Assembly: GCF_023278565.1 (NCBI RefSeq)
Contig: NC_064676.1
Coordinates: 5,890,001 to 5,954,000, forward strand
Source of the DNA: Colletotrichum lupini
Taxonomy: Eukaryota > Ascomycota > Sordariomycetes > Glomerellales > Glomerellaceae
DNA length: 64,000 nucleotides
Direction of reading: 5' to 3'
Shown: piece after piece, positions 12,001 through 21,236 of the stretch
Numbering within the stretch: position 1 is the stretch's first letter
How the letters are laid out: each line of letters opens with the position of its first letter
The notes under the pieces: generated by a model
What the model was told of the DNA's origin: nothing
Databases searched by the model: none
Seen by the model: the letters and a program-made list of their open reading frames with translations, nothing else
Translations under genes and position numbers: made by a program

Positions 12001-12580
12001 TCGAAGTAAACCAGAGCCACAGCGTGAGAGATACTTGGCTGAAGCAGACCAGTTGTGTAACAATGTTGTCAAACGGCGTGAACGCATGTTTAGCCGGTCC
12101 CATCCATTGACCCTCTATGGCCGAGCTCAACAGGGCCGGGTCCTAGCGGCTCGTTATCACCAGAACCCAGATAAACTGGCTGAGATCGCGAAGATGATGT
12201 TCGAGACGCTTGAGATCGCGCAGAAGAATCTCGGAGATAGTCATCTCGGCGTCTTGGCCGGTCAAAAGTGGTACGCCGAGGTGCTGATACAACAGGGACG
12301 CTTGGATGAGGCGGAAGATTACCTGCGCAAGGCTTGTGACAAAGAGAAATACGCCGATGCTAGCGATATGGATGGTGAGCATCCGGACAGGATATGGCAC
12401 GTCTGGGAACTTGTGCAACTCCTCGAGCGCAAGGGAAACCTGAATGAGGCATTGGAGCTGTGCCGAGAGCTTGAGGCAAACATTCAGACTGTTGGTGGGC
12501 ATGGGCTAGGCCCCAGCCATCGATTTAACAAACGGCTACTCCAAAGGATCGAGGTGTTAGAGACGCAAATAGGGGTATGA
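9068..12580 (+). CDS. NLR-type STAND protein (NB-ARC plus TPR)
   Basis: This single-exon gene encodes a 1170-residue cytosolic STAND NTPase of the fungal NLR group, which act as signal sensors and in non-self recognition or regulated cell death. Residues 1-270 are a helical N-terminal domain I cannot assign, which would be the effector part. The NB-ARC core follows: P-loop GLPGSGKS (295-302), Walker B WLLIIDNADD (363-372), the sensor-like GYILVTTRNPEK, and a GLPL-like motif LHYLPLALVHAG from 449. From about residue 800 to 1165 are tetratricopeptide repeats of the kinesin-light-chain type (for example LGDKHPQTLEI), the usual ligand-sensing half of NB-TPR proteins. All nucleotide-binding motifs look intact. 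The ligand and partners are unknown, and the adjacent genes encode no obvious executor. Confidence 0.9.
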   Translation: MADDTCSFSSSATTMLSAGPSTASIASAEGYLIQPEVYFVIQQLHRTLEKILGYLFDIKDHWSDNSSRSESYGLEGAAHLLSGECEKLQTLQHATYGHCHGWLAIWNLVYTLVNRCQNEAANPLKGYLHQLLARDEAQSSSGSRFLHLLQQYESMIRTLDNHRELLCALRIALELAKSTHEIEMALQENNSQDSDDTRHHLQRAYEASGLLKRHTDQLRYGSLQKAPDVKQVIETTEDVRKAWRLLSRNVHFTERAPGNNHYIGQKDKLEEIRKALEPEQPDAPVSEQKRFVIQGLPGSGKSEMALKFATEYRGQFWGVFWVDASSETNAKASYLEMAKVFGVNSTEQAAKQHLSTRHPCRPWLLIIDNADDDKISLDTLAPSGKNGYILVTTRNPEKTVFGTAGQKYLQLSSMRKDDASELLLVAADYKKKNYGQGILEEVANICQQLHYLPLALVHAGKAIRHHALKMREYMGYFRKEANIIRERWRQRGIHQDLDPQNIPSGAKIFDDNDNMSVFASFELLTFSQLNTSSDESFTDAIQLLQIFSFLDPQNIKVELLVQAALNPLREVTERSEGQKQEAEILQRLGLKNRTSWTEVVQRAIQAASSLSNFPPVLPEALKNPRNLDVDDLRDQVKYRVDNAVRLLASRSLIMRATRDNKSTRDGEMTYTGDENEEENSAVEYYMHPLVHEWIRERPSLSVAEQALFCQYALSILSNSVRIVGGNEDADTVFRVALKPHIEMALSLSNPIKERLETNLTRGKNDWWYKRWTRRATQLFSGPWETQMQMSQNARFGKVFLESGAFKEGEGRLSIVHNYLIQRLGPDHQLTNLAKLGLAKALLLQTRRKASTELLRQVHSSRRKTLGDKHPQTLEITTELAESVLALGRISESFGLCKQALTGLEQAYGVCHRKTIHCAHLIGHVHFFYNDFEACLTQHRKVMQLVKQNANEKPRDGSVSELETLVYQEHLAGALMTVSRSKPEPQRERYLAEADQLCNNVVKRRERMFSRSHPLTLYGRAQQGRVLAARYHQNPDKLAEIAKMMFETLEIAQKNLGDSHLGVLAGQKWYAEVLIQQGRLDEAEDYLRKACDKEKYADASDMDGEHPDRIWHVWELVQLLERKGNLNEALELCRELEANIQTVGGHGLGPSHRFNKRLLQRIEVLETQIGV

Positions 12581-13238
12581 GCTCTTTGTATTTCCAGAAT
12601 GATGGTACGGGCTATTAAAACCAAGGCATGTGATCATAAAGAGTAGGAAAGTTAGCCCGGGATAAATCACTTATCGGTCGACTATTATCTGATTGATCAC
12701 TGGGCTCCGGAGACGAAATCCGCCATTCATCTGGATGTTTCCTCCTATGTGTTGTTAATTGTGAGGTTCTATGTGATGGACCTGGCAATCTGATTGTCAG
12801 CGGTTGACACTTAGGGAAAGTTCATAGCCAACCTTTCTAACGGACATGGTGATAATGAGGTGGGCGTTGATATATGCTAGCAGGGTAACCGATCGGCTGA
12901 AGGAATAAAGTAGCTCAAATTTTTCTTAGAGCATCTACTTGAGGGAGTCAACGACGGAACTCACTGTCTTTCCGTGCCTTCCCTCAAAGACGGCTCCGTG
13001 AATAGGCACGCCGGCAGTCATTGAGGAGAGACTATCTCGGCAATTGGTATCCGAACATGGGTACAAGACACGACCATCGTGCTGGTGACACCACAGCTCG
13101 AGTTGGCATTCTCGACAGAATCAGGCAATAAATAAATCAGAGACATGCATGTCTTAGATTCCGAATTACGTTTCAAGTAGCCTATTTCGTCTTCTGCCGT
13201 GTCAATTTCCTTGTCGTCGCACAAAGTTCCTATAGAAA
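12581..13238. other. intergenic region
   Basis: This spacer lies between the NLR gene and the WSC-type gene. No conserved ORF, tRNA or repeat was seen; it probably holds the NLR 3' flank and the promoter of the next gene. Confidence 0.4.
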
Positions 13239-14707
13239 ATGATGTGGCTTGGTAGTCAATTCCATAAACCTCCCTGTTTCCCCCTGCCTGCTATTGCAAA
13301 GACGCCTTGCTATTTCAGACGGTCGCAAGTCTACAAAATCCAGAGCTTCTTTCTCTAGCATCGGAAATCATGTTCTAATGTCTTTTCCTTCAAGTGTTGA
13401 GGCCGATACCTGCAATAATGGGTGCCTTTGTCTCCAAACAGCCCTACTCCTATCAAGGCTGCGGTGCGGTCACCGACGCGGCCAATATTCTAGACCTTCA
13501 GTATGACGATCCGACAAATAACGGCCCTACAGAGTGCCAGGATACATGCATCGCTAACTCGCGTGCTGCGGCACTACTACTCGATGGGAAATGCTACTGC
13601 TCCAAGGACGGTATAACCAGCATCGAGTTTGCCGCCGATCCTCCCCCAGACGAACAACTTTGCACCATCTCATGTAGCGAAGTACTACCGCCGATTATTT
13701 CTGGGCTTCCCCCTATCAGTCTCCCGTGTGGTGGCTATGACAATGGAGTTCCAGTATATATTGTCTATGCCATTTCAACAGTGTCCACGGCACCAACAGC
13801 GAGTAGCACCTCGTCGAGTGCGTCGCCAACCTCCACGATTACTTCTGCATCATCCCCGGTTGTGACAACAACCTTTCAAACGACATCTGACACGACTTCC
13901 ACGTCTATCAGCCCTTCAACTTCCCCCACATCAACCTCTTCAACTTTCTCCTCCACTTCATCATCATCCCCGGACTCTCCTTCCTCGACATCATCTGTAA
14001 CCTCCTCTTCCACGTCTTCATTCTCAGATACAACTTCATCGGCGTTACCTTCAACCTTCTCTTCTACAACAGCGTTACCCTTAGATTCTTCTTCGTTGAC
14101 GTCAACTTCCACCCTATCTTCTACCTCATTGTTGTTCTCGAATTCTCCTTCTTCGACATTGTCTTCAAACTTCTCTACACCATCATCCTCTACAATTTCT
14201 AGTGATACCTACAGTACGCTGGGTACAACTTCCTTTTCATCAGGAAGCAGCATTACAACACCCTCCGTTAATCTCACCAGTGCCGACAATAGTCCGACGA
14301 AAACGTCCGCTTCTAGCCTGGCTTCGACCAGCACGCCCTCGACGACAAGTGAACCAACTCCTACCAGCCCAGCCTCGACTACGAGTACTACAGCCAGTTC
14401 TTCCTCTAGGACAACAATTAGTGGTACGACGAGCAGTAGCGCAACAGCCACCACTTTGTCGGATACCTCATCGAGGGACGGGCTCTCTTCGTCTACCACA
14501 GTTATCACCGCAAGTGATCCACCTTTCTCCAACACTACGATCTCCACCACTCGAACCTTCACTCTCCCTTCGACTGGCAGTGCAGACAGCTTGTTACCGT
14601 CTACTGCCACTAGTCTTATCAGCACCGTCACAACAGTCTCACCCTCTTTGATCGGACTTCCGTTCCATTTGGAGGTTATCCCGCCGACCGGCCTGTCTCG
14701 CAAATAG
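13239..14707 (+). CDS. WSC-domain, Ser/Thr-rich cell-surface protein
   Basis: The main exon encodes a cysteine-rich WSC-like domain followed by a long Ser/Thr/Pro mucin-like stretch. The domain has the expected spacing: YQGCG, ECQDTC, KCYC, CTISC, then PCGG and VYIVY. Such proteins bind wall glucan or act as wall-stress sensors at the surface. The main ORF has an ATG at 13418, which leaves no signal peptide. A tiny first exon at 13239-13251 joined to 13395 (TTCTAATG branch, CT-rich acceptor) keeps frame and gives a hydrophobic start (MMWLVLRPIPAIMGAFVS). The coded end at 14707 lacks a membrane anchor. If a 46-bp intron at 14695-14740 is removed, the frame continues into a hydrophobic segment with a basic tail ending at 14840. 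Both terminal exons are inference; the domain call is firm. Confidence 0.65.
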
Positions 14708-14911
14708 GCTTTCTTGTTAGATTCGTATAGAGTTCGGTAGGATTGCGATTTTGGTGGTGTGGCTCGCCTTCATTTGTTTTAGAATTCTCAAAATGGTTAT
14801 GAAGTTCAGGCCATCAAAGATTGCCATAATTGATTGTTGAATATTGAATAATGGCAACCGGTATCTTCAGTAGTAGCATGTCTACAGAGCTTAAAAAAAT
14901 GTGTCTTCTTG

Positions 14912-15418
14912 ATGGGCTTGCATGGCGAACTTCCCTCTCTCCGAAAAAGCCCGTTGTTGCTCCGGTCCCTGCGTCGTCGGCCCGGACCCGATGTTTCTGG
15001 CCCCACAAATGCCGCTTTCGGTTTCGGCGAGCGGTTCGCACCAAGGCTCCGGCAGACTGACCACAAAATGACTGTACACGTAGTCTTAGACGAGAGCTTG
15101 CAGAAAGAAGCCGTTGATCTAGGCGTCAAGGCAGTCGTCTTCGAAGCCGATGCCTTTGAGACAGGAATCAGTACGATCCGCACCGCAGATGACGAAGGCT
15201 TCGCTAATCTCTCCACGAATTCGGACTATCGGGGCCTCGCCGAGGATGGCTTTGGCGACTTCGTCCTCAAGGTTCTCATCAATCACCATTCGGACACTGA
15301 GAGGCTTCCGGGATCGGTGTGGGACTTGGTTAAGGGCCAGTGCATGGCCGCGGATAGGCCCTTCCAGATCCGGGGGCCTGCCGGGGCGTATGCGTTGGCT
15401 ACTATGAGGCAGAAGTGA
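14912..15418 (+). CDS. uncharacterised small ORF
   Basis: This is an open frame of 168 codons from the ATG at 14912. The last 116 codons (from the ATG at 15068) favour C- or G-ending codons, as the real genes here do, and give an acidic, globular-looking sequence (for example LGVKAVVFEADAFETG). I recognise no family and see no signal peptide or membrane span. The first 50 residues are basic and low in complexity and may not be coding. It could be a small gene, the last exon of a longer decayed gene, or chance. Confidence 0.3.
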   Translation: MGLHGELPSLRKSPLLLRSLRRRPGPDVSGPTNAAFGFGERFAPRLRQTDHKMTVHVVLDESLQKEAVDLGVKAVVFEADAFETGISTIRTADDEGFANLSTNSDYRGLAEDGFGDFVLKVLINHHSDTERLPGSVWDLVKGQCMAADRPFQIRGPAGAYALATMRQK

Positions 15419-15636
15419 GAGGAGCAGCCTCAGCTTCGCAAGTGGTAGACTGTTGCGCTTAGCGCGACAAAAGAATGGTTTAGTTATGAGTCAGGATCTG
15501 ATTGATCGGATCTCGATTGTGAGAATGTTGAAGTGAAGGTATCTTTGATCCAACAGCCAAAAAGCATCTGAAGGACCACATAGAAATCATTCAAGATAAT
15601 CAAAAAAAGAGTTCACCTCGGTAGGCTACATCTCTT

Positions 15637-15739
15637 GGTTCTCTTACTGTGATTCGAACTCGGGTACTCGCTAAGCCTGTCGTCGAGTAGGCTGGTTGGC
15701 GTGTTGATTGTTGACCTTAGACTACTCCACCACCCAGCC
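15637..15739 (-). pseudogene. degenerate tRNA-like sequence (Leu/Ser type)
   Basis: On the minus strand a sequence like a class II A box (TGGTGGAGTAGTCTAAGG) is followed at tRNA-like distance by a B-box-like GAGTTCGAATCAC and an acceptor-like AGAGAACC end. The T stem and the acceptor stem do not pair properly, so I read it as a decayed tRNA gene, closest to a tRNA-Leu type. It could also be chance. Confidence 0.3.
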
Positions 15740-16470
15740 AGTTTGGTCTGACCCGTCGACCTAGACGGGCGCCTGCTGGCTGGTGACGGGAATGGAATTG
15801 ACGGGGGGTTATGTACCTTTGGCTGCTATTACAAGTTCCCGCGTACGTATACTGTATATTCCTTCAAGTATCCGGACGATCCACCTGGGAGTGATTCAAT
15901 GATGACGACGGATGCCTTGATCTGAACTCGCCTTTCTGTGAAAGTAGGCACTAACTGCAGTCATTCGTCCAAGGCTGAAGCAATCACCATTAGCTTTCAG
16001 GCGGATATACCGTCATACAACCCCAGCAATCTACATATATCAAGCATAGAGATCCAACTATATCTGAGTAGTGTTCGTCGCCAGGTTGTTTCAATCTCAG
16101 GCGGCTCAACTTACATGAACATGGAGGAGAATACACATACAACCCGGCATTAGTGAACGGCAGTTGTCCCCGTCACTTCGCGGCTCGGACATGCCCCTCA
16201 GCCCGTTTGCGGGGGTGGGGTAGCCCCCGACGCCGGCCACTCGGACTCTTGGCCCGGTCCGAGTGAGGTATCTTATGAGTGGCTCGTACTCGACCCTCAG
16301 CAACATGCGACACCATCTGAGAGGTTTGAATCGGTTTTCTGTAACGGTATTACGGATTTACGATCTAGTGGTGGTCGCTTGAAGGAGGGGCGTCAACCCG
16401 CCGAGGCACGATGCTTACACCAACGCTCGAGTTCTTTACGGCCACAAATATGCATACTGCCTTAGCATTG

Positions 16471-16477
16471 TATAAAT
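16471..16477 (+). promoter_or_regulatory. TATA-like box
   Basis: TATAAAT lies 79 bp before the start codon of the downstream oxidoreductase gene, a plausible core promoter position. No further sites were assigned. Confidence 0.35.
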
Positions 16478-16549
16478 TTCTCAAGATTGCCTGCAAACCT
16501 TCCGCTCCTCACCACCTTCATCCTACTATCAGTCCTCTCACTCGGAATA

Positions 16550-17774
16550 ATGCGCTCCAAAAAACTCCGTGTCGCAGTGATAGGCCCCAAAGGTCAAGCA
16601 GGAAGATGCGTTGTCGACGAGCTCCTCACGCGAGGCCACGCCGTCGTCGGCGTCTCCCGCAACCCCCCAAATCAATGGAACCCCGGCACCGGCGACGGAT
16701 CATACACCTCGACCTCTGTCGACATCTACACCGAGCAGAAGAAAGTCATCGACATCTTCTCGTCAGACTTTGACGCCATCGTGTGCGCCTATGGGCCCAG
16801 CTTGGCGAACCTGGATACCGTATACGAGGACGGCGTCGAGGCGCATGGGAGGATAAAGACTGTACTGTTGGCTTCGACGCACGAGGGCCCTTTTATTATT
16901 GTTGGTATGTGATTTCAAGGCCGGTGACGGGATTCAGTATGTATGGGAGGGGTTTGTTGCTGAAGTTTTGAGGATACTAGGTGGAGCGGGATCTATTCAC
17001 GTCGCAAACCGTCTTCAACTTACAGATCAGAAGGACTTTGCGTATAGCTGGTGGTATGCGAACCCCTCAGCTCACATATGGAAGAGAACTTGGAACTAAT
17101 AGCGCTGGTTGACTAGGTGGGCATGGCCCGACGAGCACCTCGACTACATGACCGCGCGAGGCCTGGATCACGGAAGCCAGTTCATAAGCTTAGTTGCCGT
17201 CTTGATGAAGTGGAGTAGAAGTCACATCCAGCAACCCAGGTGTAAGTCTCTCTCACTCTTAGTTGGTTCGCCGCGGCTGGAAGAGAATACGCAGCGTCTC
17301 GTTGCTAAAGACAGTGTTTTCTCTTCTCAGCCTACTCCTGGCTTCTGAGACCGGTCACGTATCTAGTCCAACGCTGGCTCAAACGCTGCATGACGGACAG
17401 GAAGACCATCGCTCTAATCACCATGTGTCGGGTGGCCTTCACGATGTGGAACGGCGTCACTGAGAAGTCGTGGACCTTCCTCTCACCTCCAGGTCTCTTG
17501 CGTGATAAAGGTCAGTCTCTTCTCCTCAACTGTTTGTCTTCCGATTTAAAGACTGGCAGACTCGAGCAGTTGACTCTAAGGACAATTTATAGGTGTGCGG
17601 ACTGGAGAGTACAAGATCTTCATCGACACGCCCGAGAACCCGGCGGCAGAGGCAGCGGAGAATGGAATCTATAATGAGGATATGGCGGTTGCCATCGTTG
17701 ACGAGGTGGAGAATAACAAGCTTGCGTTCAAGCATTGGAGCTGTACGGGCCTTATCGGGCTGCGTAAATGGTAA
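16550..17774 (+). CDS. NAD(P)-binding Rossmann-fold oxidoreductase
   Basis: This gene encodes a 304-residue atypical short-chain dehydrogenase/NAD(P)H-binding protein. Five exons (16550-16904, 16981-17053, 17117-17241, 17331-17510, 17593-17774) join in frame. The N-terminal dinucleotide-binding motif VIGPKGQAG follows the first beta strand. FIIVGGAGS spans the first intron, and the C-terminal half has the family-like WTFLSPPGLLRDKG and ends with a VAIVDEVENNKLAFKHW helix. The enzyme should act in the cytosol on a small molecule, but the substrate cannot be told from sequence. The start is the ATG at 16550; an open frame reaches further upstream but without another ATG. The first intron acceptor (TACTAG) and the second (GACTAG) are unambiguous because they alone restore the family motifs. 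Confidence 0.82.
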
Positions 17775-18052
17775 GGTAGTTGTTAGAACAAGGTTTCTCA
17801 TAAAGTCGCAAATGGCGCTGCAAGGGTCACTCAGTAGAGACGATGTTGTACGCAATCACGGCCTCTATCAACCTTGCAGTGATGCTCACTTTAGCCTTTT
17901 GCGGACAATTAAGGCGGGCCACTTCTTGTCAGGACGCCTGAAGGATGAACTGCTTGACTGTGAAGAAGGTACTCGAGAATACGAGCAGGATAGACCGCGA
18001 GGGTCACTACTTAGCCAATGAATCATCGTCACCATTCTAACAGCAAGCATCT

Positions 18053-18158
18053 GGGCCGTATGGTCGAGGGGTTAATCGGACTGCAGAGGTCCCGGTTAGG
18101 CAGTGAAGACTCCTGCTTATTTCGGGATCCAAGTTCGATTCCTCGATCGGTCGTCTCA
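18053..18158 (+). pseudogene. degenerate tRNA-like sequence
   Basis: An A-box-like TGGTCGAGGGGTTAATCGG is followed about 55 bases later by a B-box-like AAGTTCGATTCCTCG, and a run of six T lies just after. The acceptor arms pair at five of seven positions, but the T stem has two mismatches and no standard anticodon arm forms. It looks like a damaged tRNA gene that may have carried an intron. The identity is not assignable. Confidence 0.3.
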
Positions 18159-20579
18159 TTGTTGTTTTTTATTTTTTATTTTGCTTTCTCCCCTTCCCTC
18201 AGTTGTTGTAGACCCCATAGGTGGGGATATCGAACAGCTCCCACGCCATATCACGGTTGCGAAACCTTGTTATAAGATTCGGACTCTTGTTGCTGATCAT
18301 TCTACTTACTCGCCGGCCGGTCGATGGGTTCCAACTTGAAGTCGTGATCCGCCCCGGGTGCTATAGCCGGGCGCCGGCTTGGCCGCCGTTTCCGACATTG
18401 CCGCCGCGCCCGAGAGGAGAATCCCAACGACGGAGCCGGTGGATCCACTGGCGTCAAGAGAGACCATTAAGTCTGTGCTGACAGGCACGGTGCCAGTAAT
18501 TGTGCGGTTAAGAGACATTTGATGTAGTTTTTACAGGTGCAGTGGCTTTTTCAAAGGGAGATCAAAATGAGGAACATAGTCAGGCCAGTGTCCATTCGGC
18601 CGATTGCAAAATTGACCGATACGAAATGTTGAACTCTAAGCATCGTCATGTACAGGACCTAGCAGAGGCAGGCAACCCCTTGCATAAGTCCGTCGAAAGT
18701 TGCCCTCAGCTTGAGACACCCACCAACCTTTTCTGATGAATGCCATGTTCTGTCGGCGGCCAGCGTGCCAGTAGACAGCCACGCCACAAACCGTGACGAC
18801 CTATTTACTGTGGCCTTATCTCTATGGTATCCAAGATGGAGCTCTACTGAAGTCATCTAGAGCTCGGAGTGTTTCGGCTTCAAGATTGTGTTTCTCATCA
18901 GCGGACCCGTGTGGGTTCTCAGGAGTCTTGAATTGGTGGTTATTTCGTAGGGGCCAACACTGAGAGGATGGACGATTGTTACTTGTGATGTCAGAACAAA
19001 AGATGTCAGAATGAAAGGGCCAGAGAGAAGAGGCCTTCATACGGATAGATCCTTTCAAACAGCAGAAGGTCGGGAAATTGCCGTATGCTGCGTGGCTGAT
19101 AAACACTCCCTCGCCCTTGAGATCGTTGTCTTTGGATGTTTTATTGCCAAGGGGCTGCAAAGGAGCTTTGCCCTGTGGATCGGTCGCAGACAAGGAAAAG
19201 TCGGCGCTAGTCTAGAGCTGGAGATCAAGCTGGAGCTGGGAGAGGAGCCGAAAGTATCTGGAGACGGGCTGCTTTGACAGGCCACTCAGGCAGGTTCAGC
19301 GGAGTCGAGGTGGGTGTCTTCTGCCAAGACAATAGACGGGTCAAAAGGCAGAGGCGCAACCAAGATCCGGCTTGGCTCAAGTCGGGTGACTGGATTCGAG
19401 AGTCGAGGCGACGGTTTCGGGAATAGCTGCATCGCCAAAGACACTATACTGGAGTTGGGAATTGTTCGATGCCACCTTACGATCTAAGACGATGTGGGCT
19501 CCTCTTTCTGGTCGTGTGTTGCCTCGTCTTGTCTTTTTAGCCAGAGTTTGTCCTCCTCTCAGGGAACGGGAAATGATGGAAGATCGTGAATGGAGCGGAC
19601 GACCCTTTTCCGGATACGACATTGGAGCAAGCCAGCAGGCGAGCAGCGAACCACCATTCCCCTGGGAAAATAAGGTCCATCTGGTCCCGTTCCCGCCCCG
19701 CTGTTAGGTTGCGTCGGTCCCCGGCCCCTGGATTTGGTGCAGCAAGAATGCTCTTCCAAGAGTTAAGGTGCGACCCGCCTCGGGAGCCAATTGCGCTGGG
19801 AGCTTCTCTTTATCTCAGGTGAGCCGGGCGTTAGGTTGGGGGTTCGGTGCCAGTTAGTGTCCGGTCCGTGGCATGAAGAGACTGGTAGAGACAACGCATT
19901 TTCTTGGTGGTACGGTACGGAGGATGAGGGGGCGGGTAAGCTCGAGACACCTTGTGGAATGCTGCTGAGGTTGCAACTGTCGACCGATGAGCTACCTGTA
20001 CAGTAGGAAGTATATGTAACGTGGCAATGGTACGGTTAGCCAGTACCGCTGAGTTGGGGTTGAAACGTTTTTGATAGAACGCGAGAGGCCATCTTTAGAC
20101 ATGGGGTATGGTAATCTTGGATTACGCGACGGCTATCCATCGTTAAGGAGAAGCCGGGTCCGATAGCGATCATGGTACCTTTACCAAGGATTTACTAGCA
20201 GATGAATGGCAAGTGTTAGCATGTGGACCTCGAAACACAACCGAAGAGCGTGTTAAACCCCTGGACCAACCATTTCGTTGATCAATCCGACACAGGGAAA
20301 CCTCAGATCTTGCGTCTTGGACACAGAGGTGACAGGGCACCTTCTGTGCAGGGTGTGTAGGTCCACCGTTCAGGGATCCTGCAGAACGGCATAATGGGTG
20401 AGTATTGAGTCGAGAGCATTTGTACGAGTACTGATGTTTCTGGTGATGTGTAATTGAGGTGGCAGATGGACAGCTGGACAATGGAATTTTCGTTCCTTAC
20501 ACAGGCAAGTACGAAGTACTCCGTACCTAAGGTATATCAACCTAAGGTGCCTACCTAGGTAGGTAATTAGTGACCGGTG

Positions 20580-21236
20580 GCCTCGTGGATCATCTTTCCC
20601 GTCTTACCTAAGAGATCCGGGGTGTTTCCTTCCCAAGCACAAGTTCCTCCCCTCCGAGGTACTGGATTTTTTTGGACCTGGGCCAAGCTCCCCGGTGTGT
20701 GCTGCTGCTTCCTACCTTACTGCCACGTCCCACCCCCCTTAACGCCAATCTGTACATGCCACCTGCCTTACTTCGCCCTACCTCACCTTCCTTGCCTTTT
20801 CAATCCATTCTCTACGTACCTTCACTTTTCTTCTTCTCCTGCCGTCTTACGTGCCTTACAAAGTGCCTTCGTGCCTTCCAACCTTACCTCATCTGCGCCC
20901 GAGTTCCAATCCGTGGCCTTTTATCCTTCCCTTCCTTTCTCATTCGTTCCTCCGCTCCTTGTCCCCCTTGCCTGTCGTCCCAGCTTCCTTCGTGGCTCTG
21001 GCTCTGGCTCTGGCCTTACCTTTAGCTTTTCCTTCCGACAACGACAACGACGGAAACCGAGAAATGACATCGAATTAGCATACGCATCATCCTTGCTGCT
21101 TCTCGAATTCTTTAGACCCCAGGGTCCTCCATCCTTCGACTCGACTGTCTAGCGCTACCTGCAGAGTAGCACGCGACAGCAATACAACTTCTCGTCCACC
21201 GCGCGACGAGAGCCTCGCTCCGGCGAGCCCGCAAAC
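20580..21236 (+). promoter_or_regulatory. CT-rich promoter and leader of the GH47 gene
   Basis: A long pyrimidine-rich stretch on the coding strand ends at the start codon. Such tracts are typical of the core promoter and 5' leader of highly expressed genes in filamentous fungi. The open frame it contains is a by-product of composition. Confidence 0.4.

Larger units (their letters stand above)
15419..16549. other. intergenic region with a tRNA-like relic
   Basis: No protein-coding sequence is supported here. It contains a tRNA-like relic (15637-15739), a short inverted repeat ACTCGGAC/GTCCGAGT at 16239-16246 and 16257-16264, and a TATA-like box before the next gene. Confidence 0.4.
17775..21236. 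other. 3.5-kb intergenic region
   Basis: I see no supported protein gene. The part to about 18.2 kb holds a tRNA-like sequence. The middle (18.2-20.5 kb) has only short overlapping ORFs with no recognisable content. The last 700 bp become strongly CT-rich on the plus strand, the leader of the GH47 gene. It marks the change from accessory to conserved gene content. Confidence 0.4.

Noticed and set aside
6451..12580. P450 and NLR as part of a secondary metabolite cluster
   Set aside because: No backbone synthase, transporter or cluster regulator is present nearby.
20577..21152. 191-codon open frame upstream of the GH47 gene
   Set aside because: It arises from the CT-rich leader (Pro, Leu, Ser, Phe-rich translation) and has no domain.
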